Source: Paeniglutamicibacter psychrophenolicus (GTDB lineage: Bacteria > Actinomycetota > Actinomycetes > Actinomycetales > Micrococcaceae). From it: 64,000 nt of DNA. Numbering within the stretch: position 1 is the first letter of the stretch; each line of letters opens with the position of its first letter. The DNA lies in the NCBI RefSeq assembly GCF_017876575.1, contig NZ_JAGIOE010000001.1:62001-126000 (forward strand). Direction: 5' to 3'. Below the pieces are notes generated by a model, which saw only the letters and a program-made list of their open reading frames with translations, did not search any database and was not told where the DNA came from. Below, in pieces: positions 43,916-53,383 of this stretch. The position numbers were made by a program, and so were the translations under genes.

Positions 43916-44384
43916 CGCGCCATACGGCACCACTCGGCCCGCCAGGGAGAACCTGCAGCCGGTGGTGAATCGACTGTGGTGGTATGTGCCGGTGGCCTGT
44001 GCGGCTTCCATGCTCCTGCTGATCTGCGTGGTGGACCCGTCCATGGCCGGGGCACCATGGTGGGAACTGGATGAGGAAGGGCTGTGGGTGGCGCTGGCAT
44101 TTCCGTTGGCTCCATGGTTCATCTGCGCGGCCCTGGCGGTGCTGGTCGGCTTCACGACCGGGTCGCGAACGGCCATCGCCCTGATGTCGCTGCTGTCGCT
44201 GGCCTCCGGGATCATCCCCGCCTTGATCTGGACCCTGCTGCTGCACGACGTGTTCCCGGACTCGGGACCGCTGCGGCTGTCAATGGCCGTACCCGCGCTC
44301 GCGGGCGCCGCGCTGCTGGCCTTGCTGGCCGGGCTGGGCCTCGGGCACACCGTGCGCGCCGCCCGCCGTATCGGTGCCGCCTGA
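43908..44384 (+). CDS. Hypothetical four-helix membrane protein
   Basis: The 158-aa protein has about four hydrophobic segments: VPVACAASMLLLICVV, ALAFPLAPWFICAALAVLVG, ALMSLLSLASGIIPALIWTLLL and VPALAGAALLALLAGLGLG. It starts inside the end of rlmH (8-bp overlap) and ends 55 bp before lhr, so it is probably co-transcribed with rlmH. I recognise no family. Confidence 0.7.
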   Translation: MSDAPYGTTRPARENLQPVVNRLWWYVPVACAASMLLLICVVDPSMAGAPWWELDEEGLWVALAFPLAPWFICAALAVLVGFTTGSRTAIALMSLLSLASGIIPALIWTLLLHDVFPDSGPLRLSMAVPALAGAALLALLAGLGLGHTVRAARRIGAA

Positions 44385-44439
44385 CGGTGTTCCCGCGGCC
44401 GAACCCGAATTGACGCCTCGAACGTTTACGCTGGGATCG

Positions 44440-47400
44440 ATGGCTAAGAATGTTGAGGCGGCGCACGTCCTTGAGCGGTTCACCCCCGCGACGCGCGCCT
44501 GGTTCGAGGGAGCCTTTGCCGCGCCGACCCCCGCCCAGATCGGGGCCTGGGACGCGATCTCCACCGGCCAACATGCCCTGGTCGTTGCACCCACCGGTTC
44601 CGGCAAGACGCTCTCGGCGTTCCTCTGGGCGCTGGACTCGTTCGCCCGCACCGCCACCGAGATCCTGGACCCGGCGCTGCCGGGCCTGGAAACCGCGGGT
44701 TCGCCCGGGGCCACGGACAAAAAGACGGTAACGCCCGGCGGCACCAAGGTGCTCTACATTTCCCCGCTCAAGGCCCTGGGCGTTGACGTGGAGCGGAACC
44801 TGCGCGCCCCGCTGGTGGGCATCAAGGCCACCGCCGCGCACCTGGGCCTGGCGGTCCCGCAGGTGTCGGTGGGCGTGCGCTCCGGGGACACCCCTGCCAA
44901 CGAGCGCCGCAAGCTGGTGACCAACCCGCCGGACATCCTGATCACCACCCCCGAATCCCTCTACCTGATGCTCACCTCCCGGGCCCGCGAGTCCCTGGTT
45001 GGCGTGCACACCGTGATCATCGACGAGGTGCACGCGGTGGCCGGGACCAAGCGCGGCGCCCACTTGGCCCTGTCCCTGGAACGCCTGGACGTCCTGCTGC
45101 CGTCCCCCGCCCAGCGCATCGGGCTCTCGGCCACCGTCGAGCCGCGCGACGAGGTGGCCCGCTTCCTGGGCGGCACCGCCCCGGTGAGCATCATCGCCCC
45201 GGCCATCACCAAGACCTGGGAACTGAGCGTGCGGGTACCGGTCGAGGACATGACCGACCTGCCCGCCGCCGCTGCCGCCCACGACCTGGGACCGGGTTCC
45301 GGGCTGGCCCCGCAGGCCAGCATCTGGCCGCACGTCGAGGAGCAGATCGTCGATCTGATCGAGGCGAACCGCTCCACCATCGTCTTTGCCAACTCCCGCC
45401 GGCTGGCCGAGCGGCTGACCGGGCGCCTCAACGAGATCCACGAAACCCGCCTCACCGGGACCGCCTCCGGGGCAGGCTTCGCCCCCAACGGGATCGGTTC
45501 CACCGGCGCGGAGATGACGGCCGGGACGCCCATGGCCCGGGTGCAGCCGGGAACCGGGATGCCCGCGGCCATGATGGCCCAGGCCGGAACCACCGCCACC
45601 AGCACCCCCGATCCCGGGGACGGGGCCGTGGCGCCGCTGGCCCGCGCCCACCACGGTTCGGTGTCCAAGGAGACCCGGGCCAACATCGAGGACGACCTCA
45701 AGACCGGGGTGCTGCGCGCCGTGGTCGCCACCAGCTCCCTGGAACTGGGCATCGACATGGGCCTGGTGGACCTGGTGATCCAGGTCGAATCCCCGCCCTC
45801 GGTCGCCTCGGGCCTGCAGCGCGTGGGCCGGGCCGGGCACCAGGTCGGGGAAACCTCCATCGGCGCCTTCTTCCCCAAGCACCGGGCCGACCTGCTGTCC
45901 ACCGCACTGACCGTCTCGCGGATGCGCGAGGGGAAGATCGAGAAGCTGCACATCCCGGCCAACCCGCTGGACGTCCTGGCGCAGCAGACCCTGGCCGCCT
46001 GCGCGCTTCAGGACCTGGGCGTGGAGGCCTGGTTCGAGACCGTGCGGCGTTCGGCCCCCTACGCCTCGCTGCCGCGCGCCGCGTTCACCGCGACCCTTGA
46101 AATGCTGGCCGGCAAGTACCCCTCGGACGAGTTCGCGCAGCTGCGCCCGCGCCTGGTCTGGGACCGGGATGCCGGGGTGCTCACCGGCCGGCCCGGCGCC
46201 CAGCGCCTGGCGGTCATCAGCGGCGGGACCATCCCGGACCGCGGGCTCTTCGGCGTGTACCTGGCCGGGGCGGAGGATTCCGGGGCCAAGGGCGGGCGCC
46301 GGGTCGGGGAGCTCGACGAGGAAATGGTCTATGAATCCCGGGTCGGTGACGTCTTTGCCCTCGGGGCCACCAGCTGGAAGATCGAGGACATCACCCACGA
46401 CCGGGTGCTGGTCTCCCCCGCGTTCGGACAGCCGGGCAAGCTGCCCTTCTGGAAGGGCGACACCCAGGGGCGGCCCGTGGAACTCGGCGCCGCGCTGGGC
46501 GCCTTCACCGCCCGGCTGGCCAACGCCACCGAGGAGGCGGCCCGCACGGAGCTGGAGGGCATCGGCCTGGATGCCTTCGCCGCCGGGAACCTGCGCAACT
46601 ACCTCGGCGCGCAGGCCCAGGCCACCTCCGTGGTGCCCAGCGACAAGACCCTGCTCATCGAACGCTTCGTGGACGAGCTCGGGGACTGGCGGGTCATCCT
46701 GCATTCGCCCTTCGGGCTGCCGGTCCACGCGCCCTGGGCGCTTGCAGTCGGGGCGCGGCTGCACGAACGCTACGGGCTGGACGGGTCCGCGATGGCCGCG
46801 GACGACGGGATCGTGCTGCGCGTCCCGGCGATGGACGACGAGCCTCCCGGGGCCGAGCTGTTCGCCTTCGAGCCCGAGGAGATCGAGGACCTGGTCACCG
46901 CGCAGGTGGGCAACTCCGCCCTGTTCGCCTCGCGCTTCCGCGAATGCGCGGCCCGGGCCCTGCTGCTGCCGCGCACCGACCCGTCCAAGCGCACCCCGCT
47001 GTGGCAGCAGCGCCAACGCAGCAAGCAGCTGCTGGACGTGGCCCGGAAGTACCCGGACTTCCCGATCATCCTGGAAACCGTGCGCGAGTGCCTCAACGAC
47101 GTCTACGACCTGCCCGCACTCAAGTCCCTGCTGGCCGGCATCACCTCCCGCGCCATCGCGGTGCGCGAGGTCGCCACCCGCACGCCATCCCCCTTCGCCC
47201 AGTCCCTGCTCTTCGGCTATGTCGCCCAGTTCCTCTACGAGGGCGACTCGCCGCTGGCCGAACGCCGCGCCGCGGCCCTGTCCCTGGACCCGGCGCTGCT
47301 CAACGAGCTGCTGGGCCGCACGGAGCTGCGCGAGCTGCTCGACGCCCAGGTCATCACCCGCACGCAGGAGCAGCTGCAGCGCACCGCCGAGGACCGCAAG

Positions 47401-49308
47401 CTGGCGGGGCTCGAGGGCGCCGCCGATTTGCTGCGGATGCTCGGCCCGCTGGACGCCGAGGCCGTGGCGGCCAGGCTGCGCCCCGAATCCGGGGACGAAA
47501 CCGAGGCCGATGCCCTTCAGGCCGCGGCCGGGCACCTGGCCGCGCTGGTGCACGCCAACCGGGCGCTCGCCGTGCGACTGGGCGGCCGGGAGGTGTTCGC
47601 TGCCATCGAGGATGCCCCGCGGCTGCGCGACGGGCTCGGGGTGCCGCTGCCGCACGGGGTGCCGCTGGCCTTCATCGAACCCGTCGCCGACCCGGTGGGC
47701 GATTTGGTCTCCCGTTTCGCCCGCACCCACGGCCCGTTCACCGCGGGCGACGTCGCGGCCGCGCTGGGCCTGGGCGTCGCGGTGGTGCTCTCGGTGCTCG
47801 AACGCCTGGTGGCCGATTCGCGGGTGATGGCCGGGGCGTTCCGGCCCGCCGAAATGCTTTCCGGGCTCCCGGCGGCCGGGGCGAGCGCCACCGAGTATTG
47901 CGATGCGTCGGTGCTGCGGATGATCCGCACCCGGTCGCTGGCGGCGTTGCGCGCCGAGGTCGAGCCCGTGGACCAACAGACCTTCGCCCGCTTCCTGCCC
48001 GGTTGGCAGGGCATCGGTGCGGGGCTGCGCGGCATCGACGGTGTGCTGGCCGTGGTGGAGCAGCTGGCCGGGGTGCCTGTCCCCGCCTCCGCGCTGGAGT
48101 CCTACGTGCTGCCGGCCCGCGTGCGGGACTACCAGCCATGGATGCTCGACGAGCTCATGAGCGCCGGGGAGGTGCTGGTCTCCGGGGCCGGGGCGCTGGC
48201 CGGGACCGACGGCTGGATCGCCCTGCACACGGCCGAAAACGCGCCGCTGAGCCTGCCGCTGCCCGACACCTCCGAGCTGGGTCCGCTGGCCGCCCGGCTG
48301 CATGCGGTGCTGGGTTCCTCCGGCGCCTACTTCGTGCCGCAGCTGGCCGGGTTGCTGGCCCGCGACCCGGGCGAACCGGGTCCGGAGCCCGCGGGCACCG
48401 CGGTGCTCGAGGCCCTGTGGGAACTGTTCTGGGCCTCGGCCGTCTCCCCGGACACGCTGGCACCGATCCGCCAGCTGGTCTCCGGGGGCAAGAGCGCGCA
48501 CCGCCTTCCCGCTCCGGCCCCCCGGGCGCGCACCGCCCGGCTGGGGCGCATGGCCATGCTGCGCGCTTCGAACCCCGGGGGCCCCGTCGAGCTGGCCGGA
48601 CGCCGCCCGCTACCGGAGTCGGCCACCGGGCGCTGGGCGGCGCTGCCGGCGCCGCTGAACGACCCCACCATCCGGGCGCACGCGGCCGCGGAGTTCCTGC
48701 TGGAGCGCTACGGGGTGGTGACCCGCGGCTCGGTCGCCGCCGAGGCGGTGCCCGGGGGCTTCGGGCAGCTCTACAGGGTGCTCGGGAGGCTCGAGGAGGC
48801 CGGGCACACCCGCCGCGGCTACTTCGTCGAGCGGTTGGGCGCCGCCCAGTTCTCCACCTCCGCGACCATCGACCGGCTGCGCACCCTGGTACGGGAGCCG
48901 GGGCACGGGCAATTGCCCACCGCCCTGGGGCTGGCCGCCACCGACCCGGCCAACCCGTACGGGGCGGCGCTGGGCTGGCCCGAGTCCGCCGGCGGGCACC
49001 GGCCCGGGCGCAAGGCCGGGGCCCTGGTGGTGCTGCTGGACGGGGCCCTGGCCCTGTATGTGGAACGCGGCGGCAAGACGGTGCTGGGCTTTGGCGCGCT
49101 GGCCCCGGACACCGAATCCTCCGGTGCCGCAACGGAAGTGCTCGATGCGGTGGCCGTGGAACTGGTGGCGGTGCTGCGCCGGGCCGGGACGGTGAAGCTG
49201 GGAATCGAGAAGGTCAACGGCTCCCCCGTCAACGACTCGCCGCTCGGGGCGGCGCTGCGCCGCGCCGGGTTCTATTCGACCCCTAGTGGACTGCGGTTTA
49301 GGAGCTAG
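44440..49308 (+). CDS. lhr: Lhr-type ATP-dependent helicase (long form)
   Basis: The 1,622-aa superfamily-2 helicase matches the long Lhr form. Motif I is VVAPTGSGKTLSAF (~residue 50), Ia YISPLKALGVDVERNL, II VIIDEVHAVAGTKRGAH, III GLSATVEP, IV/V VFANSRRLAERL and TSSLELGIDMG, and VI GLQRVGRAGHQ. Winged-helix and Lhr-core regions and the ~800-residue C-terminal extension (Lhr-CTD) follow. It is a 3'-5' ssDNA translocase and RNA:DNA helicase linked to DNA-damage responses. A 60-70-residue Gly/Ala/Thr-rich insert (~residues 340-405) is unusual. It is followed by a Nei2-type glycosylase, an arrangement also known in mycobacteria. Confidence 0.95.
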   Translation: MAKNVEAAHVLERFTPATRAWFEGAFAAPTPAQIGAWDAISTGQHALVVAPTGSGKTLSAFLWALDSFARTATEILDPALPGLETAGSPGATDKKTVTPGGTKVLYISPLKALGVDVERNLRAPLVGIKATAAHLGLAVPQVSVGVRSGDTPANERRKLVTNPPDILITTPESLYLMLTSRARESLVGVHTVIIDEVHAVAGTKRGAHLALSLERLDVLLPSPAQRIGLSATVEPRDEVARFLGGTAPVSIIAPAITKTWELSVRVPVEDMTDLPAAAAAHDLGPGSGLAPQASIWPHVEEQIVDLIEANRSTIVFANSRRLAERLTGRLNEIHETRLTGTASGAGFAPNGIGSTGAEMTAGTPMARVQPGTGMPAAMMAQAGTTATSTPDPGDGAVAPLARAHHGSVSKETRANIEDDLKTGVLRAVVATSSLELGIDMGLVDLVIQVESPPSVASGLQRVGRAGHQVGETSIGAFFPKHRADLLSTALTVSRMREGKIEKLHIPANPLDVLAQQTLAACALQDLGVEAWFETVRRSAPYASLPRAAFTATLEMLAGKYPSDEFAQLRPRLVWDRDAGVLTGRPGAQRLAVISGGTIPDRGLFGVYLAGAEDSGAKGGRRVGELDEEMVYESRVGDVFALGATSWKIEDITHDRVLVSPAFGQPGKLPFWKGDTQGRPVELGAALGAFTARLANATEEAARTELEGIGLDAFAAGNLRNYLGAQAQATSVVPSDKTLLIERFVDELGDWRVILHSPFGLPVHAPWALAVGARLHERYGLDGSAMAADDGIVLRVPAMDDEPPGAELFAFEPEEIEDLVTAQVGNSALFASRFRECAARALLLPRTDPSKRTPLWQQRQRSKQLLDVARKYPDFPIILETVRECLNDVYDLPALKSLLAGITSRAIAVREVATRTPSPFAQSLLFGYVAQFLYEGDSPLAERRAAALSLDPALLNELLGRTELRELLDAQVITRTQEQLQRTAEDRKLAGLEGAADLLRMLGPLDAEAVAARLRPESGDETEADALQAAAGHLAALVHANRALAVRLGGREVFAAIEDAPRLRDGLGVPLPHGVPLAFIEPVADPVGDLVSRFARTHGPFTAGDVAAALGLGVAVVLSVLERLVADSRVMAGAFRPAEMLSGLPAAGASATEYCDASVLRMIRTRSLAALRAEVEPVDQQTFARFLPGWQGIGAGLRGIDGVLAVVEQLAGVPVPASALESYVLPARVRDYQPWMLDELMSAGEVLVSGAGALAGTDGWIALHTAENAPLSLPLPDTSELGPLAARLHAVLGSSGAYFVPQLAGLLARDPGEPGPEPAGTAVLEALWELFWASAVSPDTLAPIRQLVSGGKSAHRLPAPAPRARTARLGRMAMLRASNPGGPVELAGRRPLPESATGRWAALPAPLNDPTIRAHAAAEFLLERYGVVTRGSVAAEAVPGGFGQLYRVLGRLEEAGHTRRGYFVERLGAAQFSTSATIDRLRTLVREPGHGQLPTALGLAATDPANPYGAALGWPESAGGHRPGRKAGALVVLLDGALALYVERGGKTVLGFGALAPDTESSGAATEVLDAVAVELVAVLRRAGTVKLGIEKVNGSPVNDSPLGAALRRAGFYSTPSGLRFRS

Positions 49309-49329
49309 GAATTTGGGTCATTTTCGCCC

Positions 49330-49348
49330 GCCGGTGCCCGGCACCGGC
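49330..49348. other. GC palindrome after lhr, possible terminator
   Basis: GCCGGTGCC-C-GGCACCGGC, 9-bp arms around one base, 22 bp after the lhr stop. It could form a tight hairpin, but no T-run follows. A second repeat, AGGTGAC-N4-GTCACCT, lies at 49355-49372 before the glycosylase gene. Confidence 0.4.
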
Positions 49349-49421
49349 TAGGCTAGGTGACTAGGGTCACCTGAATACTTGGGCAGGTGAACCCCGTCTA
49401 GCGAGTTAGGTGGTTTTGGCG

Positions 49422-50255
49422 ATGCCCGAAGGGGACACAGTTTTTCGCACGGCCCGGCGACTGGAGGCGGCACTGGGGGGCAAGGCGTTGAGCCTGAGCG
49501 ACTTCAGGGTGCCCGCCCACGCGACGTTGTCGCTGGTGGATTGGATGGTCGAATCCGTCGTCTCGCGCGGCAAGCACCTGCTGATCCGCACCCGCCCGCC
49601 GTCGCGGGTCTCCGCCCCTCCGCTGAGCATCCACTCGCACCTGCTCATGGAGGGCCACTGGGACGTCTACGCCACCGGCGAGCGCTGGCGGTCCCCGGCG
49701 TTCAAGGCCCGTGCTGTGCTGGGCAACCCGGCCTTCACAGCGGTGGGCTTCGAGCTCGGGTTCCTGCACGTGCTGCGCACCACCGACGAGGTCGAGGTCA
49801 TCGGGCATCTGGGCCCCGACCCGCTGGGGCACTCCTGGGACCCGGCCGAGGCGGTGCGCCGGCTGCTTGCTGCCCCCGAACGGCCCATCGGCCTGGCGCT
49901 GCTTGACCAGCGGCTGATCTGCGGGCTGGGCAACGTGTACCGCTCCGAGCTGCTCTTTGTGGCACGGGTGCACCCGCGCACCCCGGTGGGCGAGGTCGAG
50001 GACCTGGGCCACCTGGTGGACCTGGCGCACCGGCTGCTGAACGCCAACAAGGACCGCGCCCGGCGGGTGACCACCGGGGCCGATGGGATGAACCCCTACT
50101 GGGTCTACGGCCGCGCCGGGCAGGCGTGCCTGCGCTGCGGGGAACCGCTGCAGAAGGAATCGCTGGCCGAATCCACGCGCAGCGCCGAACGCGACGTGTT
50201 TTTCTGCGCCTCCTGCCAGGGCTCCTACGTGCCTTCCGGGGAAGGGGCGCGCTAG
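49422..50255 (+). CDS. Fpg/Nei-family DNA glycosylase, Nei2 type
   Basis: The 277-aa protein begins MPEGDTVFRTARRL, where Pro2 is the Schiff-base nucleophile and Glu3 the acid, so ATG 49422 is fixed. SIHSHLLMEGHW and the H2TH segment LLDQRLICGLGNVYRSELLF are present, and the C-terminal zinc finger is complete (CLRCGEPLQ, FFCASCQGSY). The variant matches mycobacterial Nei2, acting on oxidised pyrimidines in base-excision repair. It directly follows lhr, suggesting a conserved repair pair. Confidence 0.94.
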   Translation: MPEGDTVFRTARRLEAALGGKALSLSDFRVPAHATLSLVDWMVESVVSRGKHLLIRTRPPSRVSAPPLSIHSHLLMEGHWDVYATGERWRSPAFKARAVLGNPAFTAVGFELGFLHVLRTTDEVEVIGHLGPDPLGHSWDPAEAVRRLLAAPERPIGLALLDQRLICGLGNVYRSELLFVARVHPRTPVGEVEDLGHLVDLAHRLLNANKDRARRVTTGADGMNPYWVYGRAGQACLRCGEPLQKESLAESTRSAERDVFFCASCQGSYVPSGEGAR

Positions 50256-50313
50256 GAACCCGAACGGGCCAGGGCGGCCGACGAGGCCATGCACGCGTGA
50301 AAGACTGGTGTGC

Positions 50314-51393
50314 ATGGCCATGATCTCTCCCCTGCCCGTGCGCAACGGCGTCAATGCAACCCGCCTGCGCGTGCCCTCCGGCGGCCAGTGGGCCACGGTG
50401 TGCGACTACATGCTGCACCGCTTCGGGCACGTCGACGCGGCGGGCATCACCCGGCGCTTCCGCAACGGCGAGGTGGTCGGCATCGACGGGGTCGTGCTCG
50501 ACGAGCACACCCCGCTGGGCGGCCACGAGTTCATTTGGTACTACCGCAACCTGCCGGCCGAGGAACCCATCCCCTTCACCGAGACGATCCTGCACCACGA
50601 CGAGCACCTGCTGGTCATCGACAAGCCGCACTTCCTGCCCACCACCCCGGGCGGGCGCTTCATCCAGGAATCGGCACTGGTGCGGCTGCGCAACCGGACC
50701 GGCAACCCGGAGCTGATCCCCATGCACCGGTTGGACCGGGCCACCGCGGGGATCCTGCTCTTTTCCACCAACCCCGTCACGCGCGGCGCCTACCAGACGC
50801 TCTTCGAGCGCCGCGAGATCTCCAAGACCTACGAGGCCGTCTCCGCGCTCGAGCCGGTGGCAGGACGCCCGGCCGGCGAGGTGCTGGGCACCGGCGGGCT
50901 GGGCGGAAGCGCCGAGGAACGCAGCGGCAACGCGGTCGACGGGACTGCGGGGCCGGGAAACCACCTGCTGGCCCCGGACGAACTGAAGGCCCGGCTCGAT
51001 GCGCTGGCCGCCGACCCGCTGGTGTACCGGAACCGGATGAGCAAGATCAAGGGGCAGCTGCGCTCGCTGGTCGAGGAGGGCGATCCCAACGCCGAATCCC
51101 TGATCGAGCTGCTGGGCACCGGCACCTCGGCCGGGCACTTTGCCGGGACGAAGGTGGCCAGGTTCAGGCTGAGCCCGCACTCGGGCAAGACCCACCAGTT
51201 GCGCGTGCACCTTGCCGGCCTGGGCCTGGGGATCCTCAACGACCCGTTCTACCCCACGCTGCTGGACCTGGCCCCCGACGACTATGCGCGCCCGCTGCAA
51301 CTGCTGGCCCGCAGCATTTCCTTCAACGACCCGATCACCGGGCTCCCGGTAAGCTACACCTCGAAGCTGGAACTGGCCGAATCCCCCGCCTGA
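50314..51393 (+). CDS. RluA-family pseudouridine synthase
   Basis: The 359-aa protein has the catalytic HRLDRATAGILLFS motif (Asp in HRLDR), LLVIDKPHFLPTTPGG before it, and GKTHQLRVHLAGLGLGILNDPFYP after it, with an N-terminal S4-like segment. The RluA/TruC-type family isomerises uridine in rRNA or tRNA; the exact target is not assignable. An insert of about 50 residues (~195-245) enlarges it relative to minimal members. An AAGACT box 7 nt before ATG 50314 suggests a leaderless start. Confidence 0.9.
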   Translation: MAMISPLPVRNGVNATRLRVPSGGQWATVCDYMLHRFGHVDAAGITRRFRNGEVVGIDGVVLDEHTPLGGHEFIWYYRNLPAEEPIPFTETILHHDEHLLVIDKPHFLPTTPGGRFIQESALVRLRNRTGNPELIPMHRLDRATAGILLFSTNPVTRGAYQTLFERREISKTYEAVSALEPVAGRPAGEVLGTGGLGGSAEERSGNAVDGTAGPGNHLLAPDELKARLDALAADPLVYRNRMSKIKGQLRSLVEEGDPNAESLIELLGTGTSAGHFAGTKVARFRLSPHSGKTHQLRVHLAGLGLGILNDPFYPTLLDLAPDDYARPLQLLARSISFNDPITGLPVSYTSKLELAESPA

Positions 51394-51570
51394 GGCCAGG
51401 CAAGCGGCCCATGCCTCCCGCCTCCGGGGCGGCGTTCATGGCGCAACTCACCCTCGGCGCCCGGGTGTGCGGGCGTGGGAATCGGGCATCCTCTCGGCGT
51501 TGTTCGGTACGCTGGTAGCCATCCGATGGGCCGGTGCACCACGGGCAGCGCGGCGAAGAAGGGGCTGAAC

Positions 51571-53367
51571 ATGAGCAATTCCAATACCAGGACCTCCGCC
51601 GGGTCAAAGAAAACACCCAACGCGGCCCCGGAACGCCCTGCCAAGGCACCGGCACCGGGCAAGGATCCGGCCGCCTCCGGCACCACACCGGTGAAGAGCC
51701 CCACTGCACCCGAAGCCGAAGCCCCCAAGTCCACGGAACCGACGCCGCCCGGCCCGACCGACCTGGTCCGTGCCGCCGAGGATTCCGCACCGGTTGCCGG
51801 CACCGACCGGGTCTCGGAGCGCATCGCCCACCCGGTTCCCCACCACATCGTTCCCGAGCCCGGCTCCGTCGACGAGGTGCTCAAGTCCCCCGAGGCACCG
51901 GCCGCAGAAGAGTCCCCGCTGCGCCACCTGACCGACAAGCACGCGGCCAAGGCAGCGGACGAGCAGCCCGTACGAACGGTTTCCGGCGGTTTCTCCGGAA
52001 TCAACAACTGGCTCGATTCGATGCCCGAACCCGATTGGGAACGTCTGGGCGACAAGATCTATGCGGCTCCCACGACCTTCAAGGCCCGTTGGCAGCAACG
52101 GCGCGTTGAACGGGCCAAGGCCGCCGAACTCAAGGAACAAAACCGGTTGCTCGAGGTCGCCCGCGCCGAGGCGAAGGCCGAGGCCGCCAAGCGCGAGGCC
52201 GTGCGCCTGGCCCACCAGGCCAAGCTGGATGCCGCAGCACACCGGGCCGCCGAGGCGCGGATCGTTGCCCAGGCGCAGGCCGAGGCCCGCACCCGGGCCG
52301 CCGAAGCTGCCCGGAACAAGCCAATGGATCCGCCCCCCGTAGTGCTTTCGGCCCCCGTGGTGCCCGAGGTTGACCAGTCTCCGGAAGCCGAGGTGGCGAT
52401 TGCCGGCGAGGGGACCCCGGTGGCCTGGGTTCCGACCCCGCAGGTGGATCCGGAGCAGCTGGCCGCGCTGGTCGCCAGCGCCAAGGCCGCAATCGACCAC
52501 CAGCAGGCCACCGCCGAGCCGGTGTACGTGGCCCCCTACGCCCTGCCCGAATTCGAACCCAATCCGGCCGAGAAACCGACGGACCTGCGCCGCAGGATCG
52601 CCGGCAGCGCCGCCGCACTGGCGGCAGCGGCCCTGTCGCTGGCCACCTTGGATACGCTGTCCTCCGGCAGGGTCGAGTCGCTGGGCTCCAATTACTCGAT
52701 GCTGTCCCTGGCCCCCACCGCGCACCTGGTCTGGCCAGTCATCTTCATCTGGGCCCTTTTGGGTGCCGCCTACTCGTGGGCACCCTCGCAACGTTCCGCG
52801 GTGCGCCAGCGCGTGGTCGGCTATCCGTTTGCGCTGGCCTGTGCCGCCTCCGGGCTGTGGATGCTCAGCGCCCTGAACGATTGGCTGTTCCCGGCCCTCG
52901 TGTGCGCCGCGGCCAGCTGCTGGTTCCTGTTCACCGCGATGCGCGGGCTGAACGACAAGACCGCCCGCACCCGGCGCGAACGCATGCTCACCGACGCCCC
53001 CGTCAGCCTGATGACCGGCTTCAGCCTGGTCGTGCTGGCATCGACCTTCACCAGCATGCTGGCGTCCTGGGGCGCCGGCGGCGGGGTGGGCATCTGGATC
53101 GCCACGCTGCTGGTGCCCGCGGCGGGCTACGCGGCCATGGCGCTGTCGATGACCGAACGCGGGCGCATCATCCTGGCCATCGGCTTTGGCTGGGGCATGT
53201 TTTGGGTCCTGGTGCCCCGGGTGCTGGGGACCAGCAACTCCATCTGGGTCGCCATCCTCGCCGGCATGGCCGGGTTCGTGGTCCTGCTGGCCACCGAGAA
53301 CCGGCGCTACCAGATCCACCATGCCGAGCACCGGGCCGCCCGCGGCAAGTCCACCGACTTTTCCTGA
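51571..53367 (+). CDS. Large membrane protein with disordered/coiled-coil N-terminal half
   Basis: In this 598-aa protein residues 1-130 are Pro/Ala/Lys-rich and disordered. Residues ~150-165 contain a conserved-looking SGINNWLDSMPEPDWERLGD, and ~175-255 form a charged Ala/Glu/Arg coiled coil. The C-terminal ~270 residues hold about eight hydrophobic helices (ALAAAALSLATLDTL, AHLVWPVIFIWALLGAAYSW, FALACAASGLWML and others). GAAGGGG precedes ATG 51571. I recognise no domain family. The architecture suggests a scaffold or stress-related membrane factor, which is speculation. Confidence 0.75.
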   Translation: MSNSNTRTSAGSKKTPNAAPERPAKAPAPGKDPAASGTTPVKSPTAPEAEAPKSTEPTPPGPTDLVRAAEDSAPVAGTDRVSERIAHPVPHHIVPEPGSVDEVLKSPEAPAAEESPLRHLTDKHAAKAADEQPVRTVSGGFSGINNWLDSMPEPDWERLGDKIYAAPTTFKARWQQRRVERAKAAELKEQNRLLEVARAEAKAEAAKREAVRLAHQAKLDAAAHRAAEARIVAQAQAEARTRAAEAARNKPMDPPPVVLSAPVVPEVDQSPEAEVAIAGEGTPVAWVPTPQVDPEQLAALVASAKAAIDHQQATAEPVYVAPYALPEFEPNPAEKPTDLRRRIAGSAAALAAAALSLATLDTLSSGRVESLGSNYSMLSLAPTAHLVWPVIFIWALLGAAYSWAPSQRSAVRQRVVGYPFALACAASGLWMLSALNDWLFPALVCAAASCWFLFTAMRGLNDKTARTRRERMLTDAPVSLMTGFSLVVLASTFTSMLASWGAGGGVGIWIATLLVPAAGYAAMALSMTERGRIILAIGFGWGMFWVLVPRVLGTSNSIWVAILAGMAGFVVLLATENRRYQIHHAEHRAARGKSTDFS

Positions 53368-53383
53368 CCTTCAGGGCCCGGGG

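Noticed and set aside
44212-48501. A 1,429-codon open frame antisense to lhr
   Set aside because: Its translation is dominated by Gly/Arg/Gln/His/Pro low complexity and it mirrors the GC-rich third positions of lhr. No motif or ribosome site.
49355-49372. AGGTGAC-N4-GTCACCT before the glycosylase gene as a LexA/SOS box
   Set aside because: It does not match the actinobacterial LexA box (TCGAAC-N4-GTTCGA). Possible operator of unknown type, no stronger claim.
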